Below, in pieces: positions 42,644 to 51,607 of a stretch of DNA of 64,000 nucleotides; the first letter of the stretch is position 1; every line of letters starts with the position of its first letter. The stretch is from NCBI RefSeq assembly GCF_039889165.1, contig NZ_JAYMYY010000001.1:1178001-1242000 (forward strand), written 5' to 3'. The notes under the pieces were generated by a model. It ran no database searches, had not been told where the DNA came from, and saw only the letters and a program-made list of their open reading frames with translations. Position numbers and translations under genes: made by a program. Origin of the DNA: Pseudocitrobacter cyperus. GTDB lineage: Bacteria; Pseudomonadota; Gammaproteobacteria; Enterobacterales; Enterobacteriaceae.

Positions 42644-43498
42644 TTAATACCCCACAGCAAAATAGTTAAACCCGCCAGCGCCGATGGATGATTCAGCGTT
42701 GGTTCCTGTCTGATAAGCGCGTAGCTGGAAATTAGTGCTCGTAAAATTCTGGGCGGTTAACGCAAAACCTTGACCTGTACCCCCAACACTCTGGTCTGTT
42801 GCAACAACACAAAGCGCCCTGGTTGGAAACGCAACCGGGAATGATACTGTTCCTGGGGATGTGTTCGTTGTGGCTATTGCCCATTGAAGAATTAACCCGC
42901 CTGGCAGGTATTGATACCCCGAATCGGCTCGCTGATTACCAAATGAAGACATGTCCGGAATCTGTCCGGAACCAGTGCCAACATTTTTTTTTGCCGCATC
43001 TCCTAAACGAAGGTTTTTGACAAAGAGATCAGGGTCAGGGATATCGGCACCATTCTGGTCTTTCGTCAGCTTGGTTGCCAGTGAGTTAAGGACTGTAGTC
43101 GCAAAGTTCGGATCGTTACCGAGGGCATCGGCCAACTCTTTAAGTGTATCCAGCGTTTCCGGAGCACTATCAGCAAGGGCCGCAAGCGCTCTGGCTACAA
43201 ACTCTGTCGTTGCCAGCTTCTTGCTGTTGTCGTTATTTGCCGCCGTAGGCGCTGTCGGTGTGCCTGTGAATGTCGGGCTGGCTTTCATCGCATACTGAGT
43301 ATGCGGGTCTGTTGCCGCCAGATGTGCAGCAAGGTCTGAGTCGCCTTTTTCAACCTTTTGTTTAAGGTATGACGTACGACTGGCCAGTTGTTTAGCCTGC
43401 CGATTAGAAATTCCGTCAGGCCCGCCCAGAACGGGGTCAGAGACCTCAATCTGGTAGATGCCTTCTTCCCACTGCGGGGTTTCAGGTAGGTTTGCCAT
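42644..43498 (-). CDS. Tail-fibre protein (P2 gpH type) with switchable C terminus
   Basis: 284 residues. The constant N-terminal part (IEVSDPVLGGPDGISNRQAKQLASRT split around residues 17-43, then HTQYAMKASPTFTGTPTAPT) is the baseplate-attached region; the crossover site lies at codons 159-167 (FVKNLRLGD). The current tip (YLPGGLILQWAIATT ... GGFNYFAVGY) is of the gp53-like collar/tip type that binds the host receptor. Short compared with P2 H (about 670 residues). Confidence 0.88.
   Translation of the reverse strand: MANLPETPQWEEGIYQIEVSDPVLGGPDGISNRQAKQLASRTSYLKQKVEKGDSDLAAHLAATDPHTQYAMKASPTFTGTPTAPTAANNDNSKKLATTEFVARALAALADSAPETLDTLKELADALGNDPNFATTVLNSLATKLTKDQNGADIPDPDLFVKNLRLGDAAKKNVGTGSGQIPDMSSFGNQRADSGYQYLPGGLILQWAIATTNTSPGTVSFPVAFPTRALCVVATDQSVGGTGQGFALTAQNFTSTNFQLRAYQTGTNAESSIGAGGFNYFAVGY
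42998..43023 (-). repeat. Invertase crossover site (right, inside the fibre gene)
   Basis: On the minus strand TTGTCAAAAACC, centre TT, CGTTTAGGAGAT. Shares CAAAAACCTT-GTTT with the left site in inverted orientation, with the same central dinucleotide, as recombination requires. Confidence 0.85.
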
Positions 43499-43500
43499 AA

Positions 43501-44079
43501 TTAACTGCTCCCGTGGTTATAGCTACCGTCATAGTTGACGGTGTTGTTGTAGCGAATGGCGACAGACTGATACTCAAGGCTCGCCAGATGGCAGCGGGCC
43601 GGAGCAAAGGCAGCGAGCGTCTGACGTAACAGTGCCGCCTGATCGTTAGTAATGGGCTGTTGAAGGATGACGCGATAGACCGCCCAGGCTTCTACATCGC
43701 CATGGACAAAAAGCCCGTTGTAAGTGTGTTTGCCGTCGTAGCCGATCTGGCCAGTGCCTTCAATCAGATCCACTTCGCCGAAGCCGAAACGGCGGATAAT
43801 TTCCCGGATTGACCACGGCGTTCCTTTGTAGCGGTGCAGCTCGATAGCGGATTTGATAAGCATGCGGCGTACATCGTCCGACTCCGCAAGCTCCCAGCCA
43901 TCGCCGAACAGTGAGAACTGCTCGCCCAGCCATGGCAGCGCGGAACTGTCGACGATATCGACGAGATAGACCATCAGTACGCTCAGGTCGATGTTATCCA
44001 GCCGCCCGGCCAGTCTTCCCAGCGTTCTGAGGCTGATATCACCCTCAAGCGGCGGCGGAAGTTGTAGCGGCTCAGCCAT
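43501..44079 (-). CDS. Tail protein I (P2 gpI-like)
   Basis: 192 residues. LPPPLEGDISLRTLGRLAGRL and LPWLGEQFSLFGDGWELAESDDVRRMLIK fit phage tail protein I, with the later HRYKGTPWSIREIIRRFGFGEVDLIE. Part of the baseplate wedge. It overlaps gpJ by 8 bases upstream and precedes the fibre gene by 2 bases, the exact P2 order J-I-H. Confidence 0.9.
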   Translation of the reverse strand: MAEPLQLPPPLEGDISLRTLGRLAGRLDNIDLSVLMVYLVDIVDSSALPWLGEQFSLFGDGWELAESDDVRRMLIKSAIELHRYKGTPWSIREIIRRFGFGEVDLIEGTGQIGYDGKHTYNGLFVHGDVEAWAVYRVILQQPITNDQAALLRQTLAAFAPARCHLASLEYQSVAIRYNNTVNYDGSYNHGSS

Positions 44080-45175
44080 CGGATACTCCGGTCATGTTGA
44101 GAGTAATTGCGGTGCAGTTTGCCCATTCGTTTTCTGCCACCACCCGCAGTGCCGGTGTCACCAGTTCGACCTGATATACCCCGGAGACGGACAGCACGCT
44201 GATAATCTGGCTGGGAACAATATCGCGCCCCAGTGTGGCGGTACGGGATGCCACCCAGTTCTGAATGGCACTGTTAGCGTTGTCCTTTACCGAGTTGGCA
44301 TCCTGGTCGCGGTAGATCGTGATATTGGCTTCAATGGCGTAATCCACCTGCAGAGGCGTTTTAACCCGCACGGTATCAGTGAGCGGTCTGACTTTTTCAT
44401 CCGAACAGAAACTCTCTACCAGTGTGAGGATGCTGTCGTCCGGCAGGCCGGTACTGAGCAGCGGATACAGTTCTACAGTGCCGGGAACCGGGGAAAGCAC
44501 GGCGACATCAACGATATTGGGATGGGCCTGCATGGCATGAAAGCGGTACGCCATACGGCTTCCGGCGTTAGTGAATGACTCCGGGGCAAGTTTGATACGC
44601 TCGCGGAGCCTGTCATTGTCTTCCTGCTCAGAACCGCCAGAACTGGCCGCCAGATTGGTCACCTGCAGGTCGACGTTATCAATCTCATCGAGCAACTGGC
44701 TGACCTGCGCAGGTTGCCAGCCGTTGCCAGCGGCTCCCGGTTCGGTACAGGTGGCCGTGGCATTGACCAGCAGCAATCCGGCTTTCAGCACCACGTCCGT
44801 ATCGGTGGCAAAAATAATGCTGTCGGAAGCGCTGACGCGGGTGCCTGCCGGAATCAGCACATCAATGGCCAGTGCCTCATCCACGGAGAACTGGAGCGTG
44901 GTGGTGGCAGGCTGCGCGGCAAGACGGTATACACCGACCAGTTCACCGAGGTAATCAATCATCGGCTCACGGGCAAAGGCGACCAGATTCTGTTTGGCCG
45001 CTTCCTGCGCTGCCACCCTGACCAGCATTTCGCGGTATGCCCACAGGTCAATCAACAGGCGCTCAGCCTGAGCGGGGTACAGCGTTTTGCCGGTTGCAGC
45101 TTCGTACTGTGCAATCATTTCAGCCGTGATTTTGTCGGCATCACGTTCAATAAAGTCGGGTTCTGTCAGCGCCAT
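44072..45175 (-). CDS. Baseplate assembly protein J (P2 gpJ / Mu gp47 family)
   Basis: 367 residues (P2 gpJ about 300). Opens ALTEPDFIERDADKITAEMI; VGVYRLAAQPATTTLQFSVD and PAGTRVSASDSIIFATD are the Baseplate_J signature, and GGSEQEDNDRLRERIKLAPE is also conserved. It forms baseplate wedges around the tail hub. Overlaps gpW by 10 bases. Confidence 0.92.
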   Translation of the reverse strand: MALTEPDFIERDADKITAEMIAQYEAATGKTLYPAQAERLLIDLWAYREMLVRVAAQEAAKQNLVAFAREPMIDYLGELVGVYRLAAQPATTTLQFSVDEALAIDVLIPAGTRVSASDSIIFATDTDVVLKAGLLLVNATATCTEPGAAGNGWQPAQVSQLLDEIDNVDLQVTNLAASSGGSEQEDNDRLRERIKLAPESFTNAGSRMAYRFHAMQAHPNIVDVAVLSPVPGTVELYPLLSTGLPDDSILTLVESFCSDEKVRPLTDTVRVKTPLQVDYAIEANITIYRDQDANSVKDNANSAIQNWVASRTATLGRDIVPSQIISVLSVSGVYQVELVTPALRVVAENEWANCTAITLNMTGVSDG

Positions 45176-45513
45176 AGCAGCTCCTGAGTCCGGGTCTGTC
45201 CGTCAGAGCCTTTCCAGCTCACCCGGAGCGTAAGATGTTCGCCGTCGACGGCGGGTTTTACCGACATCAGCTGGCAGCGAGGCTCCCAGCGGCGGATGGC
45301 ATCGACGGATTCGCGCACCATATGCGGGATAGCCCGGTCGATGGGCCAGTCGATATAAAGATGCAGATTGCTGCCGAACTCCGGGCGATGCGGGTCGCTG
45401 CCGCGAGGAGTACGCAGGATGATTTGAATAGCCTGCCAGATATCATCCAGCCCCCGAACGATTTCGCCGGGGGCCTGCAGGGCCGGTTGCCAGAATACTG
45501 AGGTTGTTTTCAT
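45166..45513 (-). CDS. Baseplate protein W (GPW/gp25 family)
   Basis: 115 residues, the typical length. DDIWQAIQIILRTPRGSDPH and RPEFGSNLHLYIDWPID are the gp25-like lysozyme-fold motif of contractile-tail baseplates. It initiates sheath polymerisation in P2 and T4 relatives. Lies between gpV and gpJ as in P2, with a 54-base gap after gpV. Confidence 0.92.
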   Translation of the reverse strand: MKTTSVFWQPALQAPGEIVRGLDDIWQAIQIILRTPRGSDPHRPEFGSNLHLYIDWPIDRAIPHMVRESVDAIRRWEPRCQLMSVKPAVDGEHLTLRVSWKGSDGQTRTQELLWR

Positions 45514-45567
45514 AGGGGCAGTATTGCCCCTGTGCGGGAACGCCGATATTAAAGGCGTTTAAGAAGG

Positions 45568-46080
45568 TCAGTGGGAGTGGTGATTGGAGTTCTGGCCGTC
45601 AGCAAAAATGTTACCTGTCGCATGGGCGTTCCCGTTGATTTCAAGGTTGCCGTTCACCGTGGTGGTGTCAGCGGTCAAATCAATGGTTTTTCCCTTCAGG
45701 CTGATACTTGCCGCAACCTCGATTACTACGCGCTCGATACCGCCTTTGACTGTCAGCGTATGGGTCGCGCGGTTATAGCTGAACTCTGCACCATCCGCGT
45801 ATTTCGTGCCCCGGACGTTTTTGTCGCTGAACGGCGGTTTATCGACTTCTGAGTACACCGCGCCCAGAATGACACCATCCTCGCCGTTGGCATCAAGCAG
45901 CACCTCAACCTGCTCCCCCACGTCAGGGAGCCAGTAATCCTTGTTATCCTGGGTATTGCGCTGCAGCACGTTAAGCCAGTTAGTGCGCAGGTTATCGCAT
46001 TCCGGCAGACGAACGCGGGCCTGAACCTTGTCGGCATCGACGGCGCTGACCGTACCGACCTGACGGGTGACGCCTGCCAT
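45568..46080 (-). CDS. Baseplate spike protein V (P2 gpV-like)
   Basis: 170 residues. An OB-fold start (GTVSAVDADKVQARVRLPE) is followed by LPDVGEQVEVLLDANGEDGV and a repetitive beta-helix end with a metal-type H-x-H tail (GQNSNHHSH). This is the central membrane-piercing spike at the tail tip. Directly adjoins gpD by a 1-base overlap. Confidence 0.92.
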   Translation of the reverse strand: MAGVTRQVGTVSAVDADKVQARVRLPECDNLRTNWLNVLQRNTQDNKDYWLPDVGEQVEVLLDANGEDGVILGAVYSEVDKPPFSDKNVRGTKYADGAEFSYNRATHTLTVKGGIERVVIEVAASISLKGKTIDLTADTTTVNGNLEINGNAHATGNIFADGQNSNHHSH

Positions 46081-47249
46081 TATTTCTTCTCCTTTATTAC
46101 TGTGGACGTACTGCCGTCCGGTTTATAGACGGTCAGCGTCTGGGTTTTGCCGGTCTTTTTACCTTTCTTCGCCTTGCCCTGCGTGACCGGCCCTCGTGCC
46201 ACTTCCAGTTCTGTGATGTAGCCGCTGTTACGGTCAAACGCATGGCGGGCAGTGGTTATCAGCCATGGCCCGGATAACTGACCAAAGCCCACCAGTTCAA
46301 TTTTGTTGCCTGCAGTCAACTGGGGCGTCCCCATCAGCGTCAGCGAGCCGTTCTGCTGGTATTCGTTATGTCTGGCCAGCGCCGAATCTGCTTTAATCCG
46401 GGCGCTGTCCGGGTCACTGACGCGGCTGTTGACCTTCAGTGAGTCGGCACTGGTGACCTTACCGCCTTTGGTTTGTTTGTCGCTTTCGCTGGTACCGCCA
46501 TCAGCTTCATAAACGATCAGCTTTTTATCGCTGCTCTTCTGGTGTTTTACCTTTGCTGATTTGTAGACGCGGTTGATGGTGTCACGCAGGGAAAAGCTGG
46601 CTACATCCTGCGGCTTCAACTGTTTTACCGGCTCCTGACCGCGCAGCGTGGCCAGATGGGAGAAAATCAGCTGGTCGCTGACCACTTTCACGGCATAACC
46701 ATACTCGCTGGCCAGTCGGCGCAGGAAGCCCACGTCCGTTTCAGCATACTGGGTCACCCGGTCAATTTTGATGGACTCAATACTGCCAACCAGCTTCAGC
46801 TGATGCTTTTTGGCAATCCGTCCGGCGATGGCCGCCAGCGTGGTGCTCTCGAAACCACGACTGGATTTTGTCCGCAGGGCGTTGTTGACTGACGTGGCCA
46901 CGCCCCGGATAGCGACAACGGACGCGGGCGAACTCACCTCGATCTCGTCTATAGAGAACGTACCGCAGGACAGCAGCTTCTCGCCCTGATAACCCATTTT
47001 CAGCGTCAGCGTGTCACCCTTGCCCGGATACCACTTATCCAGCCAGCGGCCATCGGTGTCGTCCAGCTCCACCTCAATGGTATCGGACTCGCTTTTGATG
47101 TTATCGCTGTAGGTTACGCGGGTGACATAGGGGGCGATATCGGTGGTGATGTTCTTCTGCAGATACCACAGCGTGAACACCGGACTAAGAACATCGCTGA
47201 CGCCGGTTAACGCTGATGCGGCCTGTGCAGTGCTGTTTATCTCAGCCAT
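46080..47249 (-). CDS. Tail hub protein D (P2 gpD, phage late control D family)
   Basis: 389 residues. VTRVTYSDNIKSESDTIEVE, MGYQGEKLLSCGTFSIDEIE and RVTQYAETDVGFLRRLASEYGY match the gpD/gp27-type hub. A lysine-rich end (QGKAKKGKKTGKTQ) is an unusual extra. It forms the central hub that carries spike V. Overlaps gpX by 13 bases. Confidence 0.92.
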   Translation of the reverse strand: MAEINSTAQAASALTGVSDVLSPVFTLWYLQKNITTDIAPYVTRVTYSDNIKSESDTIEVELDDTDGRWLDKWYPGKGDTLTLKMGYQGEKLLSCGTFSIDEIEVSSPASVVAIRGVATSVNNALRTKSSRGFESTTLAAIAGRIAKKHQLKLVGSIESIKIDRVTQYAETDVGFLRRLASEYGYAVKVVSDQLIFSHLATLRGQEPVKQLKPQDVASFSLRDTINRVYKSAKVKHQKSSDKKLIVYEADGGTSESDKQTKGGKVTSADSLKVNSRVSDPDSARIKADSALARHNEYQQNGSLTLMGTPQLTAGNKIELVGFGQLSGPWLITTARHAFDRNSGYITELEVARGPVTQGKAKKGKKTGKTQTLTVYKPDGSTSTVIKEKK

Positions 47250-47452
47250 GGGGCAATATCCTCTTCTGTACTGGCTTCTTCAGCCTCGATAACCGGAATC
47301 AGTAACAGCAGCCCGGAGGGCAGGACCGGCGTGATGGCTACGTGCGGATTGGCGGCAATTATCCGGGGATAGCCCAGCGGGTCGCCATAGTACTGCCATG
47401 CGAGAGAGTCCCAGCGCTCTCCGTCACGGGTGACATGTTCAAGAAACATCAC
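47237..47452 (-). CDS. Tail protein X (P2 gpX-like, LysM fold)
   Basis: 71 residues. DGERWDSLAWQYYGDPLGYP and IIAANPH match the short LysM-type tail protein X of P2. Overlaps its neighbours gpU-like (4 bases) and gpD (13 bases). Needed for tail completion. Confidence 0.9.
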   Translation of the reverse strand: MMFLEHVTRDGERWDSLAWQYYGDPLGYPRIIAANPHVAITPVLPSGLLLLIPVIEAEEASTEEDIAPWLR

Positions 47453-48333
47453 ACACTCCTCGCCAGTATTCTGGCTGCCATGGTGCTTAACCCCGGCGAC
47501 ATACGGGTGAAGGTGGTGCTGGCGGAGTTAAGCTGCCCGGAAACGGCGTCCAGCGCCGCCGCGATATTGCTGCCGTCCACTCCGCTCAGCGAAGACTGTG
47601 CCTGTTGTACATACGTGGCCGCATCACTGGTGGCTCTGGCCAGACTGATGGCATCAGGCATGGATTCAGAGAGCGCATTAAATGCCGGAATGCTCTGACC
47701 TAATGCCCCGGATACGTTGCCCAGCCCACTCATCAGCCCCGGTACGCGGGTCAGTGCAACGGCGGGGTTATCCTTCATTTTCTGCGCCACCCGAACGGCA
47801 CTGAGGGTGGTCTGGAGAACAGACTGCGCCTGTTTGGCATAGTTGACGCCGTCGCGAACGTACTGCGCCACCCCGGAAGGTGAAGGAACGGCACCGGAGA
47901 CCGCCCCGACGCCGGGAACCGTTGTGCGTATCGCCGGAGGCTGTAGCGGGTTTTTCGGGTCGCCGATGTACTCCCGGAGAGACGCTGTGGCATTGACAGC
48001 CAGCACGTTGCCGGTGCTGTCGGTTTGCTCGCTGGTCGCAGTAACATCGGTAATCACGAACCAGCCGCGATAGTCACCGTTGCCGAAGACCAGCGCCAGC
48101 GCCTGATGGGCCTTCATGGCCGTTCGCAGCCTCGCCAGCTCCACGTCGGGCACACAATAGTGCTGATGGAAGACCAGGCTTATCTGGATCTCGTCCAGCT
48201 TATCGCCAACGAACTGCAGGCCGGGCTTACCCTCGATACGGGGATGCTCCGCATAATCGACGCCGAACGTGGCCTCGAAGCCGTCCCAGTAGGTAATCAG
48301 TTCAAACTCAATATCACCCAGTACTGCAAACAT
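47449..48333 (-). CDS. Tail protein U (P2 gpU-like) with long C-terminal extension
   Basis: 294 residues against about 160 in P2. The N-terminal half (FAVLGDIEFELITYWDGFEATFG, KPGLQFVGDKLDEIQISLVFH) is clearly GpU. From about residue 150 an Ala/Ser/Val-rich helical part (VLQTTLSAVRVAQKMKDNPA and so on) follows that gpU lacks; it resembles the C terminus seen in some Mu-type DNA-circularisation proteins. Tail tube terminator or hub-associated role inferred. Confidence 0.8.
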   Translation of the reverse strand: MFAVLGDIEFELITYWDGFEATFGVDYAEHPRIEGKPGLQFVGDKLDEIQISLVFHQHYCVPDVELARLRTAMKAHQALALVFGNGDYRGWFVITDVTATSEQTDSTGNVLAVNATASLREYIGDPKNPLQPPAIRTTVPGVGAVSGAVPSPSGVAQYVRDGVNYAKQAQSVLQTTLSAVRVAQKMKDNPAVALTRVPGLMSGLGNVSGALGQSIPAFNALSESMPDAISLARATSDAATYVQQAQSSLSGVDGSNIAAALDAVSGQLNSASTTFTRMSPGLSTMAARILARSV

Positions 48334-50999
48334 CAGCTGTACCTCCTGCGTTGTTGCTGAGCCAGCAGACGCTCCAGCATTTTCTCCAGCTCATGCAGGC
48401 TCATATTCAGTGCGCCGGTCAACCCGACAGGCGCTGCGGTTTCTTTGCCATTGAGGAAAAACTGGGGATTAAAGCTGACCTTAATACCACCAGATGTTCC
48501 GCCACCGGATGCAGCTGCGCCACGGTCTGAATATCCCGCAGCCATAATTTCCGGCGACGGGATACGGGGAACATCCGGTGTCATTTCATTCGCCAGACGT
48601 TGTCCTGGTAAAAGTGATGCTCTGGTGGAGAGCGGGATAGCTGACATGGAAGACAAGCTATTAATCACGGCTCCGAGCGCATTTTTAGCAGACGACATAA
48701 ACCCATTGATATCGAGCGACGGCATGCTGAAGCTGTTTTCCAGTATTTTTGGTCCCTGAATGCTAACGGGCATTTTGGGGAGCAGTTCACTGGCCATTCG
48801 CTGCCCGGCCAGCGCAGCCTGTGGTGTCGTGCGTTGCAGGCCAATAGCCGCTCCCTGCGCGATGTTGTCGCCAAAGCCCATGAATACCCGGCTTGGCGAA
48901 TGGATACCCAGTTTTTCTTTAAACCAGCCGCCAACGCTGTCGCCCATGTCTGTGACGGTGGTTTTGAGCGACTCCCATTTATTTTTGATGCCGTTAATCA
49001 GGCCGTCGATAAGGTGACCACCGAAATCGGTGAACTTCGCTGGCAGATCAACGCCGAGATATTTCAGCGCAGCCGCAAAGGCTTTATAGAGCAGACCAAC
49101 CGGCGACCAGTTAATCAGCAGCTTACCAATCCCCACGACACCGCCGTTAAACGCCTCTTTAATGTCAGCCCAGCGCTGTTTAAACCAACTGCTGACAGCC
49201 CCCCAGTTGCGATAAATAAGGTAAGCTGCTGCCGCGACGGCGGTGATGGCAAGACCAATGGGATTCATTAACAGTGCCCGGCCAATCCAGAGAACGGCAC
49301 GCCCGGCGATCATAATGCCGCGAACCAGCCCACCTGACAGCACGCCTCCCAAAGTTCTGGCACCTCTGGCGACGGCGCTGAAGCCGGTCACCAGCCAGCG
49401 GAGCTTACCTCCTTCACCGAGTGCAAGCGTCAGCCGAAGCCAGTTAGCCCGCAGTAAAACGGCATTTTTCCAGACGTTAACAAAAGGGGAAATAAGGAGA
49501 TTCAGCCCCAGCTTGAGACCGATAGTGGCCATCTTGAAAGCGAGTAATGCTCCTACAACCTTTATGGTGCCGCTGACGAGTTGCGGGTTTGCCGCTATCC
49601 ATTTGCCGACACTGTCCATTAAAGGAATAAAAGTCTCACCCAGTTGGATCAAGGCCGGGCGTAGTGACTCACCAATGCTGATGGCTGCCTCGTTAAAACC
49701 AATCTGAGTTCTGCGCCAACGACCTTCGAGCGTATTATTTTGTTTTGCAGCATCCTTATCCAGCGTAGACATTGCTGACGGGGTATTCATTTCCTGCTTA
49801 TTGGAAAGGTATTTATCCCAGCCCTGACGCATTGACAGTAAATGGTTAACGGTCTGAATATCAGTGAAGACTTCTGCCAGACCAAATGACTCCATTAGCT
49901 TCTGCTGGCCTTCCTGATCGCCTCTTGAGCCTGCTGCTTTCCATTGCTGTAAAAACGCCTTACCTTTACCGTCGATAAAACGGTTGGCAATCATCAGTGA
50001 GGCTTCATACTGTGAGAAGCCCTGAGCGACGTAATTCTGCATTGACCCCTGGTAATCCACCCCGGCTTTAGCATATTTCTGGATGGTATCTCCGCGCCCC
50101 ATCGCCGCCAGCCAGTTTGACATATTGGTGACGGCCTCTTCCGCTGAGCCGCTGCCTTTACCAACTTCCAGACTGGCGACGATCTGGGTTATGGCATCTT
50201 TGCCGTAAATACCACGTGCAGCGAAGGCTTTGGCCATACCAGGTAACGCTTTCGCCATATCCTTCAGTTCAAACGAGCCTAGCTTAGCCCCGGTTGCCGC
50301 AATCCCAAACGCCTGCTCCAGTTCTTTGGCATCGGTAATTTTCAGTGCATCGCTAAAGGCGTAGGTCATTTTTGCGAGGTCAGTCATATCCGCTTTGGTG
50401 GCCGTGGCAGCTTTACCGAGCATCCCGGCAAAGGTCGCTGCCTGCTGCGGATTCATGCCATCGGCAACCAGTTGACCAACACCGCCCAACAGAGATTCCT
50501 GGAGCTGATTGACCTGCAGGGATGCCCGACGAATGGCAGTACCGATGGCCTGTTCCTGCCTTGAATCCAGATCACCAGTGACACTGATATCCCGCAACTG
50601 CGATTCAAACGAGGCATATTGTTTGACCGAGGCCATGACCGGTGCCCCCAGTGTTCTGCCGATGGCATAGGTTTCTGCTCCCTGGCCATAGAGCGCCATG
50701 CGGTTAGCTTTCAGCGCGTCACTGGTGGCTGATACTGCTGACAGACGGCGCTGCTGGCGTTCAATTTGCTCCATTGTGCGGCTTACCCGCAGCAGGTCGC
50801 TGTTGAGGCGCTGCATCCGGGAAGAACCCAACTGACCATAGCGTTCTGTTGCACGGGTTAAGGCGTTTTGGCGTTCCTGCAGGCGGCGCGATGTATCGCC
50901 CAGGGAATCTAGGGCGCGTCGGGTACCGCTGACGGCTGAGCGGAAGCTGCTCCCGACAATGCCGCCAATAATGACGCCGACTGAAAATTCACTGGCCAC
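48333..50999 (-). CDS. Tail tape-measure protein
   Basis: 888 residues, largest gene of the prophage. N-terminal coiled coil (SLGDTSRRLQERQNALTRAT, MQRLNSDLLRVSRTMEQIER), a TP901-type repeat region (GVGQLVADGMNPQQAATFAGMLG), hydrophobic segments near residues 460-600 (IVMAGRAVLWIGRALLMNPIG-like stretch) and a C-terminal region GIHSPSRVFMGFGDNIAQG. It sets tail length inside the tube and is ejected at infection. Follows the E/E' chaperone pair, as expected. Confidence 0.92.
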   Translation of the reverse strand: MASEFSVGVIIGGIVGSSFRSAVSGTRRALDSLGDTSRRLQERQNALTRATERYGQLGSSRMQRLNSDLLRVSRTMEQIERQQRRLSAVSATSDALKANRMALYGQGAETYAIGRTLGAPVMASVKQYASFESQLRDISVTGDLDSRQEQAIGTAIRRASLQVNQLQESLLGGVGQLVADGMNPQQAATFAGMLGKAATATKADMTDLAKMTYAFSDALKITDAKELEQAFGIAATGAKLGSFELKDMAKALPGMAKAFAARGIYGKDAITQIVASLEVGKGSGSAEEAVTNMSNWLAAMGRGDTIQKYAKAGVDYQGSMQNYVAQGFSQYEASLMIANRFIDGKGKAFLQQWKAAGSRGDQEGQQKLMESFGLAEVFTDIQTVNHLLSMRQGWDKYLSNKQEMNTPSAMSTLDKDAAKQNNTLEGRWRRTQIGFNEAAISIGESLRPALIQLGETFIPLMDSVGKWIAANPQLVSGTIKVVGALLAFKMATIGLKLGLNLLISPFVNVWKNAVLLRANWLRLTLALGEGGKLRWLVTGFSAVARGARTLGGVLSGGLVRGIMIAGRAVLWIGRALLMNPIGLAITAVAAAAYLIYRNWGAVSSWFKQRWADIKEAFNGGVVGIGKLLINWSPVGLLYKAFAAALKYLGVDLPAKFTDFGGHLIDGLINGIKNKWESLKTTVTDMGDSVGGWFKEKLGIHSPSRVFMGFGDNIAQGAAIGLQRTTPQAALAGQRMASELLPKMPVSIQGPKILENSFSMPSLDINGFMSSAKNALGAVINSLSSMSAIPLSTRASLLPGQRLANEMTPDVPRIPSPEIMAAGYSDRGAAASGGGTSGGIKVSFNPQFFLNGKETAAPVGLTGALNMSLHELEKMLERLLAQQQRRRYS

Positions 51000-51091
51000 G
51001 GTGGTTATCCTCTGAAAGCGGAAAAACGGAAGGAAAATGTCTGAGAGCCATGCAGAACAGCCGCGAGTAGCGGCTGTTAAGTGATGAGGAG

Positions 51092-51349
51092 TTACTGATT
51101 ATCGCCGAACTCGCTTCTGATTTGCTCTTCAGCCTGCTCCAGCCACATCTCCAGATCGTCAGTATCGAGGGCATCAATCTCCCCCGGCTGAAATCTAAAC
51201 CACCTCGCCAGCAGCCCCTGCGCCTGCATCAGCGTTTTCGTCGCTCTTGCCCAGCCCAGTGACTTGCTGAAATCGTTTCTGCAGCTCCATGTAATCGGCA
51301 AGATCCATGTTATCGAGGTCTTCCGGGAGAATACCGGTGCTACGGGCAA
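51092..51349 (-). CDS. Frameshift extension E' of the tail assembly chaperone (GpE type)
   Basis: Only the 3' part is meaningful: GLLARWFRFQPGEIDALDTD then DLEMWLEQAEEQIRSEFGD resembles the GpE family (WFHWPPSEMDAM...). It has no own ribosome site; it is expected as a fusion to the protein at 51195-51509 by ribosomal slippage. The frame lies +1 (or -2) from the first one. Earlier residues in this frame are not likely to be made. Confidence 0.7.
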   Translation of the reverse strand: MPVAPVFSRKTSITWILPITWSCRNDFSKSLGWARATKTLMQAQGLLARWFRFQPGEIDALDTDDLEMWLEQAEEQIRSEFGDNQ

Positions 51350-51509
51350 TCAGCGGTTCATCCCAGTCAGCCGGGTCTTTACTGATTTTGCGCACCTGCT
51401 TCAGGTCTTTGACCGTCAGGCGTTTCAGTTCAACCTGCTCAACTCTGGTGCCTGCAGCGGTGGTGAAGGGGTAAGACAGCTTAAAAGTATCTGATTGGGT
51501 CTGTGACAT
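51195..51509 (-). CDS. Tail assembly chaperone E (P2 gpE-like)
   Basis: 104 residues: FKLSYPFTTAAGTRVEQVEL, KRLTVKDLKQVRKISKDPAD, then LPEDLDNMDLADYMELQKRF. This is the phage tail assembly chaperone of the P2-E type, which binds the tape measure. AGGAGCACG precedes the ATG. A GGGG run at 51215-51218 near its end is a probable slippage point giving the E+E' fusion. Confidence 0.88.
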   Translation of the reverse strand: MSQTQSDTFKLSYPFTTAAGTRVEQVELKRLTVKDLKQVRKISKDPADWDEPLIARSTGILPEDLDNMDLADYMELQKRFQQVTGLGKSDENADAGAGAAGEVV

Positions 51510-51607
51510 GATCGTGCTCCTGTGTAAGTTCAGAGCAGTATGTCTGGTGGTGGGACTGGCAGATATTAAAGGGGATTAAGAAGAAAGGGGCCGAAGCCCC
51601 TGTGATA

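Larger units (their letters stand above)
41454..43011. other. Invertible tail-fibre segment (G-segment analogue)
   Basis: About 1556 bases between the centres of two crossover sites in inverted orientation. It holds, on the minus strand, the expressed fibre 3' part and tfa, and on the plus strand the alternative fibre 3' part and a small gene. Inversion would join the constant first 162 codons of the fibre to the other tip. Same plan as the Mu S-U/S'-U' region. Confidence 0.85.
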
